Source: Gemmatimonadales bacterium
GTDB lineage: Bacteria; Gemmatimonadota; Gemmatimonadetes; Longimicrobiales; Gaopeijiaceae
Direction of reading: 5' to 3'
Length of the DNA stretch: 64,000 nt
NCBI GenBank assembly: GCA_007695195.1
Contig: REEG01000175.1
Location: forward strand, 1-64,000
Below the pieces are notes generated by a model. The model was given only the letters and a program-made list of their open reading frames with translations, did not search any database and had not been told where the DNA came from. Below, one piece after another: positions 53,099 to 61,289 of this stretch (position 1 is its first letter; every line of letters starts with the position of its first letter). Both the position numbers and the translations under genes were made by a program.

Positions 53099-53680
53099 TC
53101 AATCTCCTGTTTCCCGGTCCGACGACCGTTCTCCTGCGAGGTCCAACTCCGAGCCCTTGAGGATCAACCTCATCCGGGCTCGGGCCTTGAAGAGCTGGGA
53201 CTTGGAGGTGCCCGGCTGAACGCCCAACCGCTCCGCGATCTCCCCGTGGGTGAACCCTTCCACGTCGTGGAGCACGAGAATGGTTCGCATCCCCTGGGGA
53301 AGCCGATCCAGCGCCGCTTCGAGCCGTCGCGCCGCCAGGGGATCCGCCGACTCGTCATCGCCTGGATCCGGGAGGTCGTCAGGAAGGGTTTCCTGAACCT
53401 CGGACCGTCTCCGGCGTCCGCGGAGGCCCTGTAGCGCCGAGTTCACGGCGATGCGGTGCAGCCACGTGGAGAACCGTGCGTCGCCTCTGAAGCCAGGAAG
53501 GGCCCGGAACGCGCGGATCCAAGCCTCCTGCGCCGCATCTTCCGCCAGATCCTCATCGCCGGCAATGCGGCGCACCACCGCGTAGACCCGGGGGGCGTAT
53601 CGCTCATAGAGCGCACGGCTCGCCGCCCGATCACCCTGAGCGGCGCCGTCAATGAGTTCCCGTTCGCTTGGAACCGGCAT
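53099..53680 (-). CDS. ECF-type RNA polymerase sigma factor
   Basis: The 193-residue product has region 2 (YERYAPRVYAVVRRIAGDED, AAQEAWIRAFRALPGFRG) and region 4 (LDRLPQGMRTILVLHDVEGF, THGEIAERLGVQPGTSKSQL). It lacks region 3, as in ECF factors. The cognate anti-sigma and a PDZ protein follow in the operon. It probably directs an envelope-stress regulon and its own operon. Confidence 0.93.
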   Translation of the reverse strand: MPVPSERELIDGAAQGDRAASRALYERYAPRVYAVVRRIAGDEDLAEDAAQEAWIRAFRALPGFRGDARFSTWLHRIAVNSALQGLRGRRRRSEVQETLPDDLPDPGDDESADPLAARRLEAALDRLPQGMRTILVLHDVEGFTHGEIAERLGVQPGTSKSQLFKARARMRLILKGSELDLAGERSSDRETGD

Positions 53681-53982
53681 CTCCCGTCCTGGTCACGGTG
53701 CTCCGTACCCGACCCTCTCCAGTCGCCTCCCAATCCGTTCAACTCTCAATCCCTTCGATGCCGGCGCGGCCCCCGAGGGTTGCCCGAAGGGCGGAACCGG
53801 CGCCTGGCCATGCCCGGTCCGCGATGGCGAGCTCCTGGCCAACCTGCGATCCGGCAGTGGATCCCCGTCTTGTGGGCTGCCGGGCCCTTGGTTAGCCTCG
53901 GGCGTCGCCGGCCCGTTCGCCGACGGATCCCGGCCGGCGGTTCGGGTCTTCTCCCATTCCCCTCCCGGAGGTCCCCGCTCCC
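53681..53982. other. Divergent intergenic region (sigma operon and CPBP gene)
   Basis: No gene is seen. Promoters for both directions must lie here. I found only weak matches: on the minus strand TTGAAC followed by GACTGG at 16 bases, which could be an ECF-type site, and on the plus strand TTGTGG and TAGCCT 17 bases apart. Confidence 0.5.
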
Positions 53983-54828
53983 ATGTCACCTGCGCCCGAG
54001 CCTGGTGGCTCCGCCTCGCTCCCGAGTCCAGGGGGCGCCGTCGCCCTCCTCTTCCTCGTGGCGATCCTCTTCCTCCTGGGCGCCTTCCCCCTTGGTGCCC
54101 TGCTGGGGGAACCGGGCCTGGTCCTGAGCCAACTCCTATTCCTGGCGCTGCCCGCCGTCCTCTACGTCCTGGTTCGGGGGCATGATATCGTCCGTACTTT
54201 CTCGCTGCGCCTCCCGTCGGGACGCCACCTTCTGGGGGGGCTGCTTCTCTTCCTGGGAGGTACCCCGTTGGCCTGGTTCCTGGCCTGGCTCCAGAGCCTT
54301 GTGGCCCCGGTGCCCGTGGAATACCTGGAGGCCATGGCCGAGATGCTGACGGCGGACTCGGTGCCCCGCTTCCTCTGGCTCCTGGTGATGGCCGCCGTGG
54401 TGCCGGCCATCTGTGAGGAAGTCCTCTTCCGCGGCACCCTCCTGAGCGGGCTTCGAAACGGGCTGCCCGCCGTCGTCGCCGTGATCCTGAGTGGGGTCAT
54501 CTTCGGGCTCTTTCACGCTTCCCCGGAGACCGGGTTCAGGATCCTTCCCACCGCCTGGCTGGGTATCCTCCTGGCGTGGGTGGTGGTGGCCAGTGGTTCA
54601 CTCCCCCTGGCGGTGCTCCTCCACTTTCTCAACAATGGGGCCATTCTGGCGCTCATGGCACTGCCCCTGACCCGCGAACTGGTGTCGGGGACCGACGACG
54701 CGCCTCCGACGGTTCTGATGGTGGGCGCCGTCATCGCCCTGATCCTGGGCATCCGGCTCCTTCAGGGGGGGCGTTCCGCCGATGCCTTGAGTGTGCCCCC
54801 CGAGGAAGTTCACTTACGGGAGGGGTAA
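53983..54828 (+). CDS. CPBP (CAAX/Rce1-like) intramembrane metalloprotease
   Basis: The 281-residue membrane protein has about eight helices. The family motifs are present: Glu145-Glu146 and Arg150 in ICEEVLFRGTLL, His178 in FGLFHASP, and a final LLHFLNNGAILAL. These form the intramembrane metal site. Bacterial CPBP proteins act in bacteriocin immunity, membrane-anchor processing or unknown roles. The next small gene starts 18 bases downstream with AGGAGG, so they share a transcript. Confidence 0.88.
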   Translation: MSPAPEPGGSASLPSPGGAVALLFLVAILFLLGAFPLGALLGEPGLVLSQLLFLALPAVLYVLVRGHDIVRTFSLRLPSGRHLLGGLLLFLGGTPLAWFLAWLQSLVAPVPVEYLEAMAEMLTADSVPRFLWLLVMAAVVPAICEEVLFRGTLLSGLRNGLPAVVAVILSGVIFGLFHASPETGFRILPTAWLGILLAWVVVASGSLPLAVLLHFLNNGAILALMALPLTRELVSGTDDAPPTVLMVGAVIALILGIRLLQGGRSADALSVPPEEVHLREG

Positions 54829-54846
54829 CGACCTACAGGAGGCGGG

Positions 54847-55095
54847 ATGCTGGGCACACTCTTCTTCTTGCTGGCTGCGCTGGTGGTTGTGGGGGGGCTT
54901 CTCTTCCGTGGCCGTCTCCGCCGCCGTTTGGACGGACGGGATCCCATGACCGACGATCCTCTTCTCCGGCAGATCCTGGCGGATAGCGGGGCTCAGCGAC
55001 CGGAAGATGCGCCCCTGGATGAGGAGGCGATCCGGGAGGCGGAAGAGGAGTTCTGGGACCAGGAGTGGGACCAACCGGAGGACTGGCGGGGATGA
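54847..55095 (+). CDS. Small membrane protein with acidic tail
   Basis: The 82-residue product has one hydrophobic helix (LGTLFFLLAALVVVGGLLF), a basic segment and a highly acidic C-terminus (EEAIREAEEEFWDQEWDQ). AGGAGG precedes the ATG. I do not recognise it. It is likely an operon partner of the CPBP protease. Confidence 0.65.
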   Translation: MLGTLFFLLAALVVVGGLLFRGRLRRRLDGRDPMTDDPLLRQILADSGAQRPEDAPLDEEAIREAEEEFWDQEWDQPEDWRG

Positions 55096-55133
55096 ACCCT
55101 GGACCCGAACTCCGATTCGGTGTCCCCGAGCCA

Positions 55134-55643
55134 TCAGGGAGACCAGCCGAACCGGTAGTAGGCGCCGGGGATGGGAACGATGGTTCGATTTGGGGGCGTG
55201 TCATCTTCCGGATCCAACCGGTTCACCACCAGCGCCCGATTCAGCGCGACTTCGAGGCCGGCGCCATGACCGCCCGACACGTTCCAGTCGACACCGAGGG
55301 GGGCCCGGGCGATAAGGATGGAGCCGCTCCCGTCCTCGGTCCACGCCGTGAGGCTCCAGAAGCCCGCCCCGGCGAAGGGTTGGAAAGCGCCGTCACCGAA
55401 ATACCGCTTTCCCGAGACCGCCACGGCGATCTCACGGAAGGTGATGGTTCCCAGGGTGAGCTCTGCGGCCCAGTCATTGCGACGGTATTCGGTGACGATT
55501 CCCAGGAATCCCGTGCCCCCCAGCGTCAGGCCGAGTCTCACTTCGCCCCGATCCGTGGTCTGGGCTTCCAGCGGACCGGGACCCGGGGGGAGCAGGAGCC
55601 ACAGCGAAAGGCCCAGGATGCCGAGGAAGCAGGAACGCGACAT
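55134..55643 (-). CDS. Exported protein, probable small beta-barrel
   Basis: The 169-residue product has a signal peptide (MSRSCFLGILGLSLWLLLPP to EAQ). The mature part is made of alternating amphipathic strands (RLGLTLGGTGFLGIVTEYR, AAELTLGTITFREIAVAVS, ILIARAPLGVDWNVSGG) ending YYRFGWSP, with the terminal aromatic residues common in outer-membrane barrels. A longer reading frame upstream is a shadow of the opposite gene. It lies convergent with the small-protein gene and back-to-back with the gene at 55806. Confidence 0.7.
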   Translation of the reverse strand: MSRSCFLGILGLSLWLLLPPGPGPLEAQTTDRGEVRLGLTLGGTGFLGIVTEYRRNDWAAELTLGTITFREIAVAVSGKRYFGDGAFQPFAGAGFWSLTAWTEDGSGSILIARAPLGVDWNVSGGHGAGLEVALNRALVVNRLDPEDDTPPNRTIVPIPGAYYRFGWSP

Positions 55644-55805
55644 GGTGACGGGGCGGCGGAGGGACTCGGTGGAGGGAGGGGACAGGCCGGGGGAAAGCAG
55701 AGCGGCGGCGAAGCGGAAACGACCGCCAGACGCCGTCACCCGCAGCCCCTTGAGGTCGTTTCGAAGGTAACACCCTCCCGCCGCCACGACACCGTTTGGC
55801 CGGTC

Positions 55806-56771
55806 TTGCGTCGGATATCGTCCGGGCTGAGGCGCATCCGGCGTGGGGCGCCACCACGCCGGAGGAGGCTTCTCTCCCTGGGAACGGGGCTCGTGGCCCT
55901 GGCCGTGGTGGGTTGCGAGCCTCCGGATCGTCCTCCCATCCCTCCACCCGGGCTCCCGGCGGCGGCCATGGATTTTCTCGATCCCGACCGGGTCCGCGCC
56001 TTCCGCCTTGATCCGGGCGTGGTCTACCGGGAGGTGCGGAGTGGAATCAGTCCCTGGGTCGTCCATCTGCTGGAGGTTGACCTGACCCGCTGCGAATTGG
56101 GTTTTCGCGTCGAGGGGAGCGGGGTGGAAGAAGGTCGGATCCCAGTCACCACCCTGGCGCGCCGCGCCGGATCCAGTCTCGTGGCAGCGGTGAACGGGGA
56201 CTTCTTCACCCCTGAGGATCTGCCCCTGGGCGTCGAGGCCAGTGGAGGAGAGATCCGAGGGCGCAGCACCCGTCCGGTCTTCGCCTGGCGCCCGGGGAAT
56301 GGACCCTGGATCGGCTCCCTGGAGTGGGACGGCGACTCGATCCGGGTAGGTGAGTGGGCCTTCCCGGCGGAGGAGCCGGATCCACGGATCGAGATCCTCG
56401 GTGGGTACCCCACGCTTCTCCGGGATGGGGACTGGGTGGGGGATCTCCAGCAGACGGACCGCCCCGCCTTCTCCACCCAGCGCCACCCCAGGACCGCCCT
56501 GGGACTGGATCCCACCCTGGGCCGTGCCTGGCTCGTCGTGGTGGACGGACGGGGCGCATCGTCGGAGGGGATGACCCTGCCCGAACTGGCCGACCTCCTC
56601 AAGTCCCTGGGCGCCCGGGAGGCCCTGAACCTGGATGGGGGAGGGTCGTCGGTCATGGTGGTCCGGGGCGAGACGGTGAATCGGCCCTCGGACCCCCAGG
56701 GTGAGCGCGCCGTGGTGAATGCGCTGGTGGTGCGCAGGGATACGGCCTACTGCCGAACCGGCCTGCCCTGA
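55806..56771 (+). CDS. Phosphodiester glycosidase-family (NAGPA-like) lipoprotein
   Basis: No ATG precedes the signal peptide. A TTG at 55806 gives a 321-residue lipoprotein with lipobox LAVVGC. The NAGPA/DUF2233 signatures are clear: SLVAAVNGDFFTPEDLPLGV, TALGLDPTLGRAWLVVVDGR and LNLDGGGSSVMVV near the C-terminus. Related enzymes remove phosphodiester-linked N-acetylglucosamine, but bacterial members act on envelope glycans. A dark side of the assignment is the uncertain start codon. TenA follows convergently. Confidence 0.8.
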   Translation: MRRISSGLRRIRRGAPPRRRRLLSLGTGLVALAVVGCEPPDRPPIPPPGLPAAAMDFLDPDRVRAFRLDPGVVYREVRSGISPWVVHLLEVDLTRCELGFRVEGSGVEEGRIPVTTLARRAGSSLVAAVNGDFFTPEDLPLGVEASGGEIRGRSTRPVFAWRPGNGPWIGSLEWDGDSIRVGEWAFPAEEPDPRIEILGGYPTLLRDGDWVGDLQQTDRPAFSTQRHPRTALGLDPTLGRAWLVVVDGRGASSEGMTLPELADLLKSLGAREALNLDGGGSSVMVVRGETVNRPSDPQGERAVVNALVVRRDTAYCRTGLP

Positions 56772-56838
56772 CGGGGCGCCGCACCCCTCAGCCGGATCAC
56801 CCCTCTTCGCCCTTCCGCCCAATGATCCCGGCGGGGAT

Positions 56839-57498
56839 TCACCACGTCTCCCCCTCCCAGCACATGTCCCAGAAGCGGAGTTCGTAGCGGGACGACAGGA
56901 GGAAGATCTCGCGGAGCCGGGCCTCCTTCTCCGGCCCCACCCCTTCCGCGATCCGGTCCAGTTCGGCCTTCAGCCACTCCCCGGCGGCGGCGAACTCTTC
57001 GGAGGCGTACTGTTCGATCCATTCGGCGTAGCGCTCATCGCCGGGGGTCTCCCACCGGGCCAGCTCCCGGCCGATGACCATGTACCCCCACGCGCAGGGC
57101 AGGAGGGCGGCCAGGAGGTCGGCCATGTCCCCGTCTGCGGCGGTCCGGATGAGGAAGTCGGTATAGGCCCGGGTTGTGGGCCACATCTCCGCCGCCTCCA
57201 ACTGGTCGGGGCTGATGCCGAAGCGAGTGGCGTAGGTGCGGTGCAGCGCCATCTCGGTGTTCAGCGTCATGTCCAGGACCCGGGCGTACCACCCCATGCT
57301 GTCCAGATCCTGGGCTTTGGCCACGGCCCAGGCGAAGAGCTTGGCGAACTCCTTCAGGTATCCGTAGTCCTGGACCACCCAACGGGCGAAGACCTCCGGC
57401 GCCAGGGACCCGTCTCCGATCCCCTTCACGAAGGGGTGCTCGAGTTGGGCATCCCAGATGGGGTGCGCGGCGTCCAGGAGTCGGTTCGTCAGCGTCAT
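56839..57498 (-). CDS. tenA: TenA-family thiaminase II / aminopyrimidine hydrolase
   Basis: The 219-residue product has the TenA active-site set: Asp44, Cys135 in LLPCAWGYMVIG, and Glu206 in SSRYELRFWD, at nearly the same numbers as in Bacillus TenA. It hydrolyses degraded thiamin or aminopyrimidines to recycle the pyrimidine for thiamin. The ATG at 57498 was chosen because the longer upstream extension is low-complexity. I saw no TPP riboswitch in its leader. Confidence 0.9.
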   Translation of the reverse strand: MTLTNRLLDAAHPIWDAQLEHPFVKGIGDGSLAPEVFARWVVQDYGYLKEFAKLFAWAVAKAQDLDSMGWYARVLDMTLNTEMALHRTYATRFGISPDQLEAAEMWPTTRAYTDFLIRTAADGDMADLLAALLPCAWGYMVIGRELARWETPGDERYAEWIEQYASEEFAAAGEWLKAELDRIAEGVGPEKEARLREIFLLSSRYELRFWDMCWEGETW

Positions 57499-57528
57499 GG
57501 GGGGTCGGGTTCTGGGGGTGAAGGGTCG

Positions 57529-57560
57529 GGGGCACATCCGCCGCGGGGCACATCCGCCGG
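57529..57560. repeat. 16-base tandem duplication in the tenA leader
   Basis: GGGGCACATCCGCCGC at 57529-57544 is followed directly by a near-identical copy at 57545-57560 (last base differs). It lies in the tenA leader. Confidence 0.6.
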
Positions 57561-57785
57561 TGTGCTCCAGGGCGGGGGACTGCGTGCAACCTCCGGTATC
57601 CGATGAGAAGGAAACGGCGGCCGGGCCCCCGGTCAATGCGGGCTCGCGCGCCCTACCCGGCCGGCCCCACTTCTTCGTGGGGTATGTGGGCCCTACCTTC
57701 TTTCCCGGCGCCGGAGGCGGCGCCCTGGCCAGGTCGCTGTTGGACCGGTTGCCGGCACCGTTGCCACGTCGTGGGGGGAGGGGGC

Positions 57786-59150
57786 ATGAATGCAGGGAAG
57801 AGCGCTTCGGAGGCGCATCGCCTGGGGGGAATGCCCCGGGAGGTGTTCGCTCGCCGTCGCCGGCGGGTTCTGGAGCGCCTCGGCGATGACGTGATGATCC
57901 TGCCTGCGGCTCCGGCGCTGATCCGGAGTCGGGATTCGGAACTCCCCTACCGACCGGACTCGGAGCTCTTCTACCTGTCCGGGTGCCGGGAGCCGGAAGC
58001 GCTCCTGGTGTTGGTGGGCCGCTCCGCCGATGCCTCCACTGTGATGTTCACGCGGGTTCGGGATCCGGAGCAGGAGCGATGGACCGGGCCTCGGGTGGGC
58101 GTGGACGCCGCCCCGACCCTGTACGGCGTGGACCGAGCGTTCCCCGTGGGCGAACTCTCCCGGCGGCTTCCGGAGCTCCTGGAAGGGGCGGAGCGCATCC
58201 ATCACCGGTTGGGGGTCCACCCATCCCTGGACGCCATGGTCGTAGACGCGCTGCGGGTGGCGCGGATCCGGGGTGCCCGCACGGGGAGGGGGCCTCGGGC
58301 CGTGGTGGATCCCGGGGGGATCCTGGATGAACTGCGACTCCGAAAGGGACCGGAAGAGATCGTGGCACTCCGGGAGGCGGTGGAGGCCACGATCCATGGA
58401 TTCCGGGCCGGTATGGCGGTGACGGCCCCGGGGGTCGGGGAGTGGGAGATCCAGGCCGAGGTTGAGGCGGCCTTCCGAAGGGCCGGTGCGGAAGGGCCCG
58501 CCTTCGGTACCATCGTGGGGTCCGGCCCCAACGGGTGCGTGCTGCATTACGTGGACAACAACCGGAGGGTTGCCGCCGGGGATCTGGTGCTTCTGGACGC
58601 CGGCGCCGAGGTCCGGCTCTACGCGGGAGACCTGACGCGGACCTTTCCGGCCTCCGGCCGATTCACCCCGGAACAGGAGGCGGTCTACGAGGTGGTGGAG
58701 TCGGCTCGGCGGGTGGCGGTGGAGGCCGTGGCTCCAGGGGTCACGGTGCAGGAGGTGCACCGTCAGGCCGAGACCCAGCTCCTCCTGGGCCTTCGGGAGC
58801 TGGGTCTTCTCTCGGGCAGCGTGGACGAACTCCGGGCCCGTAAGGCGCACCGATCCTACTTCCCCCACCGCACCTCGCACTGGCTCGGGATGGATACCCA
58901 CGATCCCGGCGATTACGTGGTGGATGGTGGGAACCGTCCGCTGGAACCGGGAATGGTGCTGACGGTGGAGCCGGGGCTTTACTTCCCTCCGGGGCCCGTC
59001 GGGACGTCGGGGGACCATCCCTTTGCCGGGATCGGCATCCGCATTGAAGACGACGTCCTGGTGACGGAGGAGGGGCGGGATGTCCTCTCGGAGGCCCTGC
59101 CCACGGATCCGGCGCAGGTGGCGGCTCTGGTGGGCAGGGCCGGCAGGTGA
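57786..59150 (+). CDS. M24 family Xaa-Pro aminopeptidase (PepP type), copy 2
   Basis: The 454-residue product has the AMP_N domain (MPREVFARRRRRVLERLGDD, RPDSELFYLSGCREPEALL) and the catalytic pita-bread domain. Metal ligands are in LVLLDAGAEV (Asp), YAGDLTRTFP (Asp), SHWLGMDTHD (His), LTVEPGLY (Glu) and GIRIEDDVLV (Glu). This is the PepP layout and length. It cleaves N-terminal residues preceding proline. GGAGGGG precedes the ATG at 57786. The DapF-like gene follows. Confidence 0.93.
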   Translation: MNAGKSASEAHRLGGMPREVFARRRRRVLERLGDDVMILPAAPALIRSRDSELPYRPDSELFYLSGCREPEALLVLVGRSADASTVMFTRVRDPEQERWTGPRVGVDAAPTLYGVDRAFPVGELSRRLPELLEGAERIHHRLGVHPSLDAMVVDALRVARIRGARTGRGPRAVVDPGGILDELRLRKGPEEIVALREAVEATIHGFRAGMAVTAPGVGEWEIQAEVEAAFRRAGAEGPAFGTIVGSGPNGCVLHYVDNNRRVAAGDLVLLDAGAEVRLYAGDLTRTFPASGRFTPEQEAVYEVVESARRVAVEAVAPGVTVQEVHRQAETQLLLGLRELGLLSGSVDELRARKAHRSYFPHRTSHWLGMDTHDPGDYVVDGGNRPLEPGMVLTVEPGLYFPPGPVGTSGDHPFAGIGIRIEDDVLVTEEGRDVLSEALPTDPAQVAALVGRAGR

Positions 59151-59252
59151 GACTCCGGTCGGGGGGGCGAAATGTCCGCCGAGGGTTCAGGGCACCGGGA
59201 CGTGCGCCGAACGTCGAAACGATTGAATCCACACGAGAGAGGGGAGGTCGCC

Positions 59253-60152
59253 GTGGTGGCTGAGGAGGCCCGTCCGCGCCTGGGGAGTCGCTTTTTCCGG
59301 GCGCATGGGTTGGGGAACGACTACCTGGTGTTCGAAGCGGGAGACGAGTGGACGGCCACTCCCCATGCCGTCCGTATGCTCTGCCAGCGATGGAGGGGAC
59401 TCGGGAGCGACGGGATCGTGGCGCTCCTGGAACCGGAGCCGGAGGGGCAGAGGCCCTTCCCCCTTCGGATGTTCAATCCGGACGGGTCCGAGTTCGAACG
59501 GAGCGGGAATGGCCTACGGGTCCTGGGAGCGTGGCTCCACCGCTCCGGACGGGTTGCCGAGGAGCGCTTCAGGGTCCGCAGTGGGGGAGACGACATCGGG
59601 ATGCGGGTGCACGCTGTTTCCGATGAAGGGGAGTACGACATCTCCGTGCGCATGGGGAGGGCCAACCCTTCCCCCGAGGCGGTGGGGCTGGACCCCACCC
59701 TTCTGACGGCCCACGCCGCCGCCCTTCCCATGCAGCCGGTCTCGGTGGGCAACCCCCACGCCGTGGTCTTCGTCCAGGAGATGAGCCCCCCGTTGACCCT
59801 CTCCGACACCCACCTCCGGGAGCTGGGTTCGCTTCTCAGCGCCAACACGGCCTTCCGTCAGGGTACCAACGTCCAGTTGGTCCGTGTGGAACGGGACGGT
59901 CGCCTCCGCATCGCCATCTGGGAGCGGGGGGTCGGAAAGACCTATGCATCGGGAAGCAGTTCGTGCGCGGCCGCGGTGGCCGCCGTCCATCGGGGCCGGA
60001 TTCCCCCGGGCACCGTTGTGGTGGAGATGGAGGGTGGGACCATGGAAGTGACCGTGTCCGCGGAGCTGGACGTGATCCTCCGCGGCCCGGTCCGGGAGGT
60101 GTGCGAGGGCCGGCTGACCGCACGGTTCATCCGGAGCCTCACCGGGGAGTGA
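59253..60152 (+). CDS. Diaminopimelate epimerase-family protein with Cys-to-Ser active site
   Basis: The 299-residue product starts at GTG 59253 with GGGGAGG five bases before it; an ATG at 59172 would add a 27-residue low-complexity leader. The double-barrel DapF fold is clear: FRAHGLGNDYLVF, FNPDGSEFERSGNGLR, VSVGNPHAVVFV and the second half ending LRGPVREVCEGR. However, both catalytic cysteines are replaced by serine: SGNG (Ser84) where DapF has CGNG, and ASGSSSC (Ser233) where it has ACGxG. The usual two-base, PLP-free epimerisation of LL-DAP to meso-DAP may thus be lost or altered. It is not a pseudogene, since the frame and other core motifs are intact. Confidence 0.78.
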   Translation: MVAEEARPRLGSRFFRAHGLGNDYLVFEAGDEWTATPHAVRMLCQRWRGLGSDGIVALLEPEPEGQRPFPLRMFNPDGSEFERSGNGLRVLGAWLHRSGRVAEERFRVRSGGDDIGMRVHAVSDEGEYDISVRMGRANPSPEAVGLDPTLLTAHAAALPMQPVSVGNPHAVVFVQEMSPPLTLSDTHLRELGSLLSANTAFRQGTNVQLVRVERDGRLRIAIWERGVGKTYASGSSSCAAAVAAVHRGRIPPGTVVVEMEGGTMEVTVSAELDVILRGPVREVCEGRLTARFIRSLTGE

Positions 60153-60156
60153 CGGA

Positions 60157-60171
60157 GCCCGGCCGCCGGGC
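60157..60171. terminator. Hairpin between the DapF-like gene and lptG
   Basis: GCCCGG (60157-60162) pairs with CCGGGC (60166-60171) across CCG, between the convergent stops. No T-run is seen on either side. Confidence 0.35.
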
Positions 60172-60218
60172 CCACTCACTCCCCGGAGGTCATGTGCGGC
60201 CGGATGCCGCGGCGGCGC

Positions 60219-61289
60219 TCAGGTTCGGACCCGGATCAGAAGGATGACGGCTCCCACCAGGAAGAGGACATTGGGTAGCCAGGCCGCCCAGAGCGCCGGG
60301 AGCGTCCCGGCGTACCCCATGGCGCCCGATACCCGGAAGAGCATGAGGTAGAGCATGGTGGTGGCCAGGGACAGCCCGATCCCGTACGCCGTGCCGCCCC
60401 GGCGGCTGGAGGTGGCCAGGGGTGCGCCGAAGAGGATGATGATGAAGGTGGCCACCGGAATGGCCAACTGCTGCTCCCGCTTCGTGAGCAGGCGTCCGGC
60501 GTCCCCACCCGACCGGATCACCCGCTCCGCCAGCACGCCCAACTCGGCGTAGGTCATCTCGTCCTCGTCCCGCACCGTATCCAGGAGGTCCCGGGGGGCT
60601 TCCGCCAACGTTTCGGCGTCGAATTCCGTGAACTGGGTCGCCACCTCCCGCCCGTCGGGATGGAGCTCCCGGATCCATCCGTTCTGGAAGATCCACCCCT
60701 CACCCTCGCGCCACACGGCCTGGTCGGCCAGAATGTGACGGGTGGATCCGTCTCCGTTCACAGACCTGCTCTGCAGGGTGACCCCCTGCATCCGGTTGTC
60801 CGATGTGGTGAGGCGCCGGGCCGAGAGGGATTCGCCGGCGTCGGTGATGTAGACGAAGTTGCTCCGCCACTCCTGGCGCCGTTCCCGCTCACCCAGAACC
60901 TCCGCGGCGATCTGGTTCGTGCGAGGGACCACCTGGGAGATGGCCAGGGCGGCGCCCGTGAGCACCAGGCCGGCCATCACCATGGGCATTATGAGCCGGT
61001 AGAAGGAGATCCCGCCGGCCTTGGCCGCCATGAGCTCCCGGTGGGTGGTCATGGGATAGATGGTGAAGACGGTGGCCAGGAGCGCCGCTACTGGAAAGGA
61101 CCAGAGGAAGAAGTTGGGGAACTGATACATGTACCCCTGGGCCACCTCGCCCATGGTGAGGCCCCGCTCCAGATAACGATCCAGGCGGTCGGTGGCGTCT
61201 CCAAGGATGAACAGGAGGGGCGCTCCGGTCACGAAGACGAAGAAGAGCTTCAGAAACGTCGCCAGGACGAAGCGGTCCAGGATCCTCAT
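60219..61289 (-). CDS. lptG: Lipopolysaccharide export permease, LptG-like
   Basis: The 356-residue inner-membrane protein starts at the ATG at 61289, overlapping the lptF stop by four bases (ATGA). It has the LptF/G (YjgP/YjgQ) layout: N-terminal helices (MRILDRFVLATFLKLFFVF), a periplasmic jellyroll domain (WRSNFVYITDAGESLSAR) and C-terminal helices (IPVATFIIILFGAPLATSS). With LptF and LptB it extracts LPS from the inner membrane. Being second in the pair suggests LptG. Confidence 0.9.
   Translation of the reverse strand: MRILDRFVLATFLKLFFVFVTGAPLLFILGDATDRLDRYLERGLTMGEVAQGYMYQFPNFFLWSFPVAALLATVFTIYPMTTHRELMAAKAGGISFYRLIMPMVMAGLVLTGAALAISQVVPRTNQIAAEVLGERERRQEWRSNFVYITDAGESLSARRLTTSDNRMQGVTLQSRSVNGDGSTRHILADQAVWREGEGWIFQNGWIRELHPDGREVATQFTEFDAETLAEAPRDLLDTVRDEDEMTYAELGVLAERVIRSGGDAGRLLTKREQQLAIPVATFIIILFGAPLATSSRRGGTAYGIGLSLATTMLYLMLFRVSGAMGYAGTLPALWAAWLPNVLFLVGAVILLIRVRT

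Noticed and set aside
53099-53102. A TTG start for the anti-sigma gene at 53102
   Set aside because: The ATG two codons later at 53096 has a well-spaced AGGAG.
57499-57785. A TPP riboswitch upstream of tenA
   Set aside because: Neither CTGAGA nor the downstream ACCTGATC-like element is present on the minus strand.
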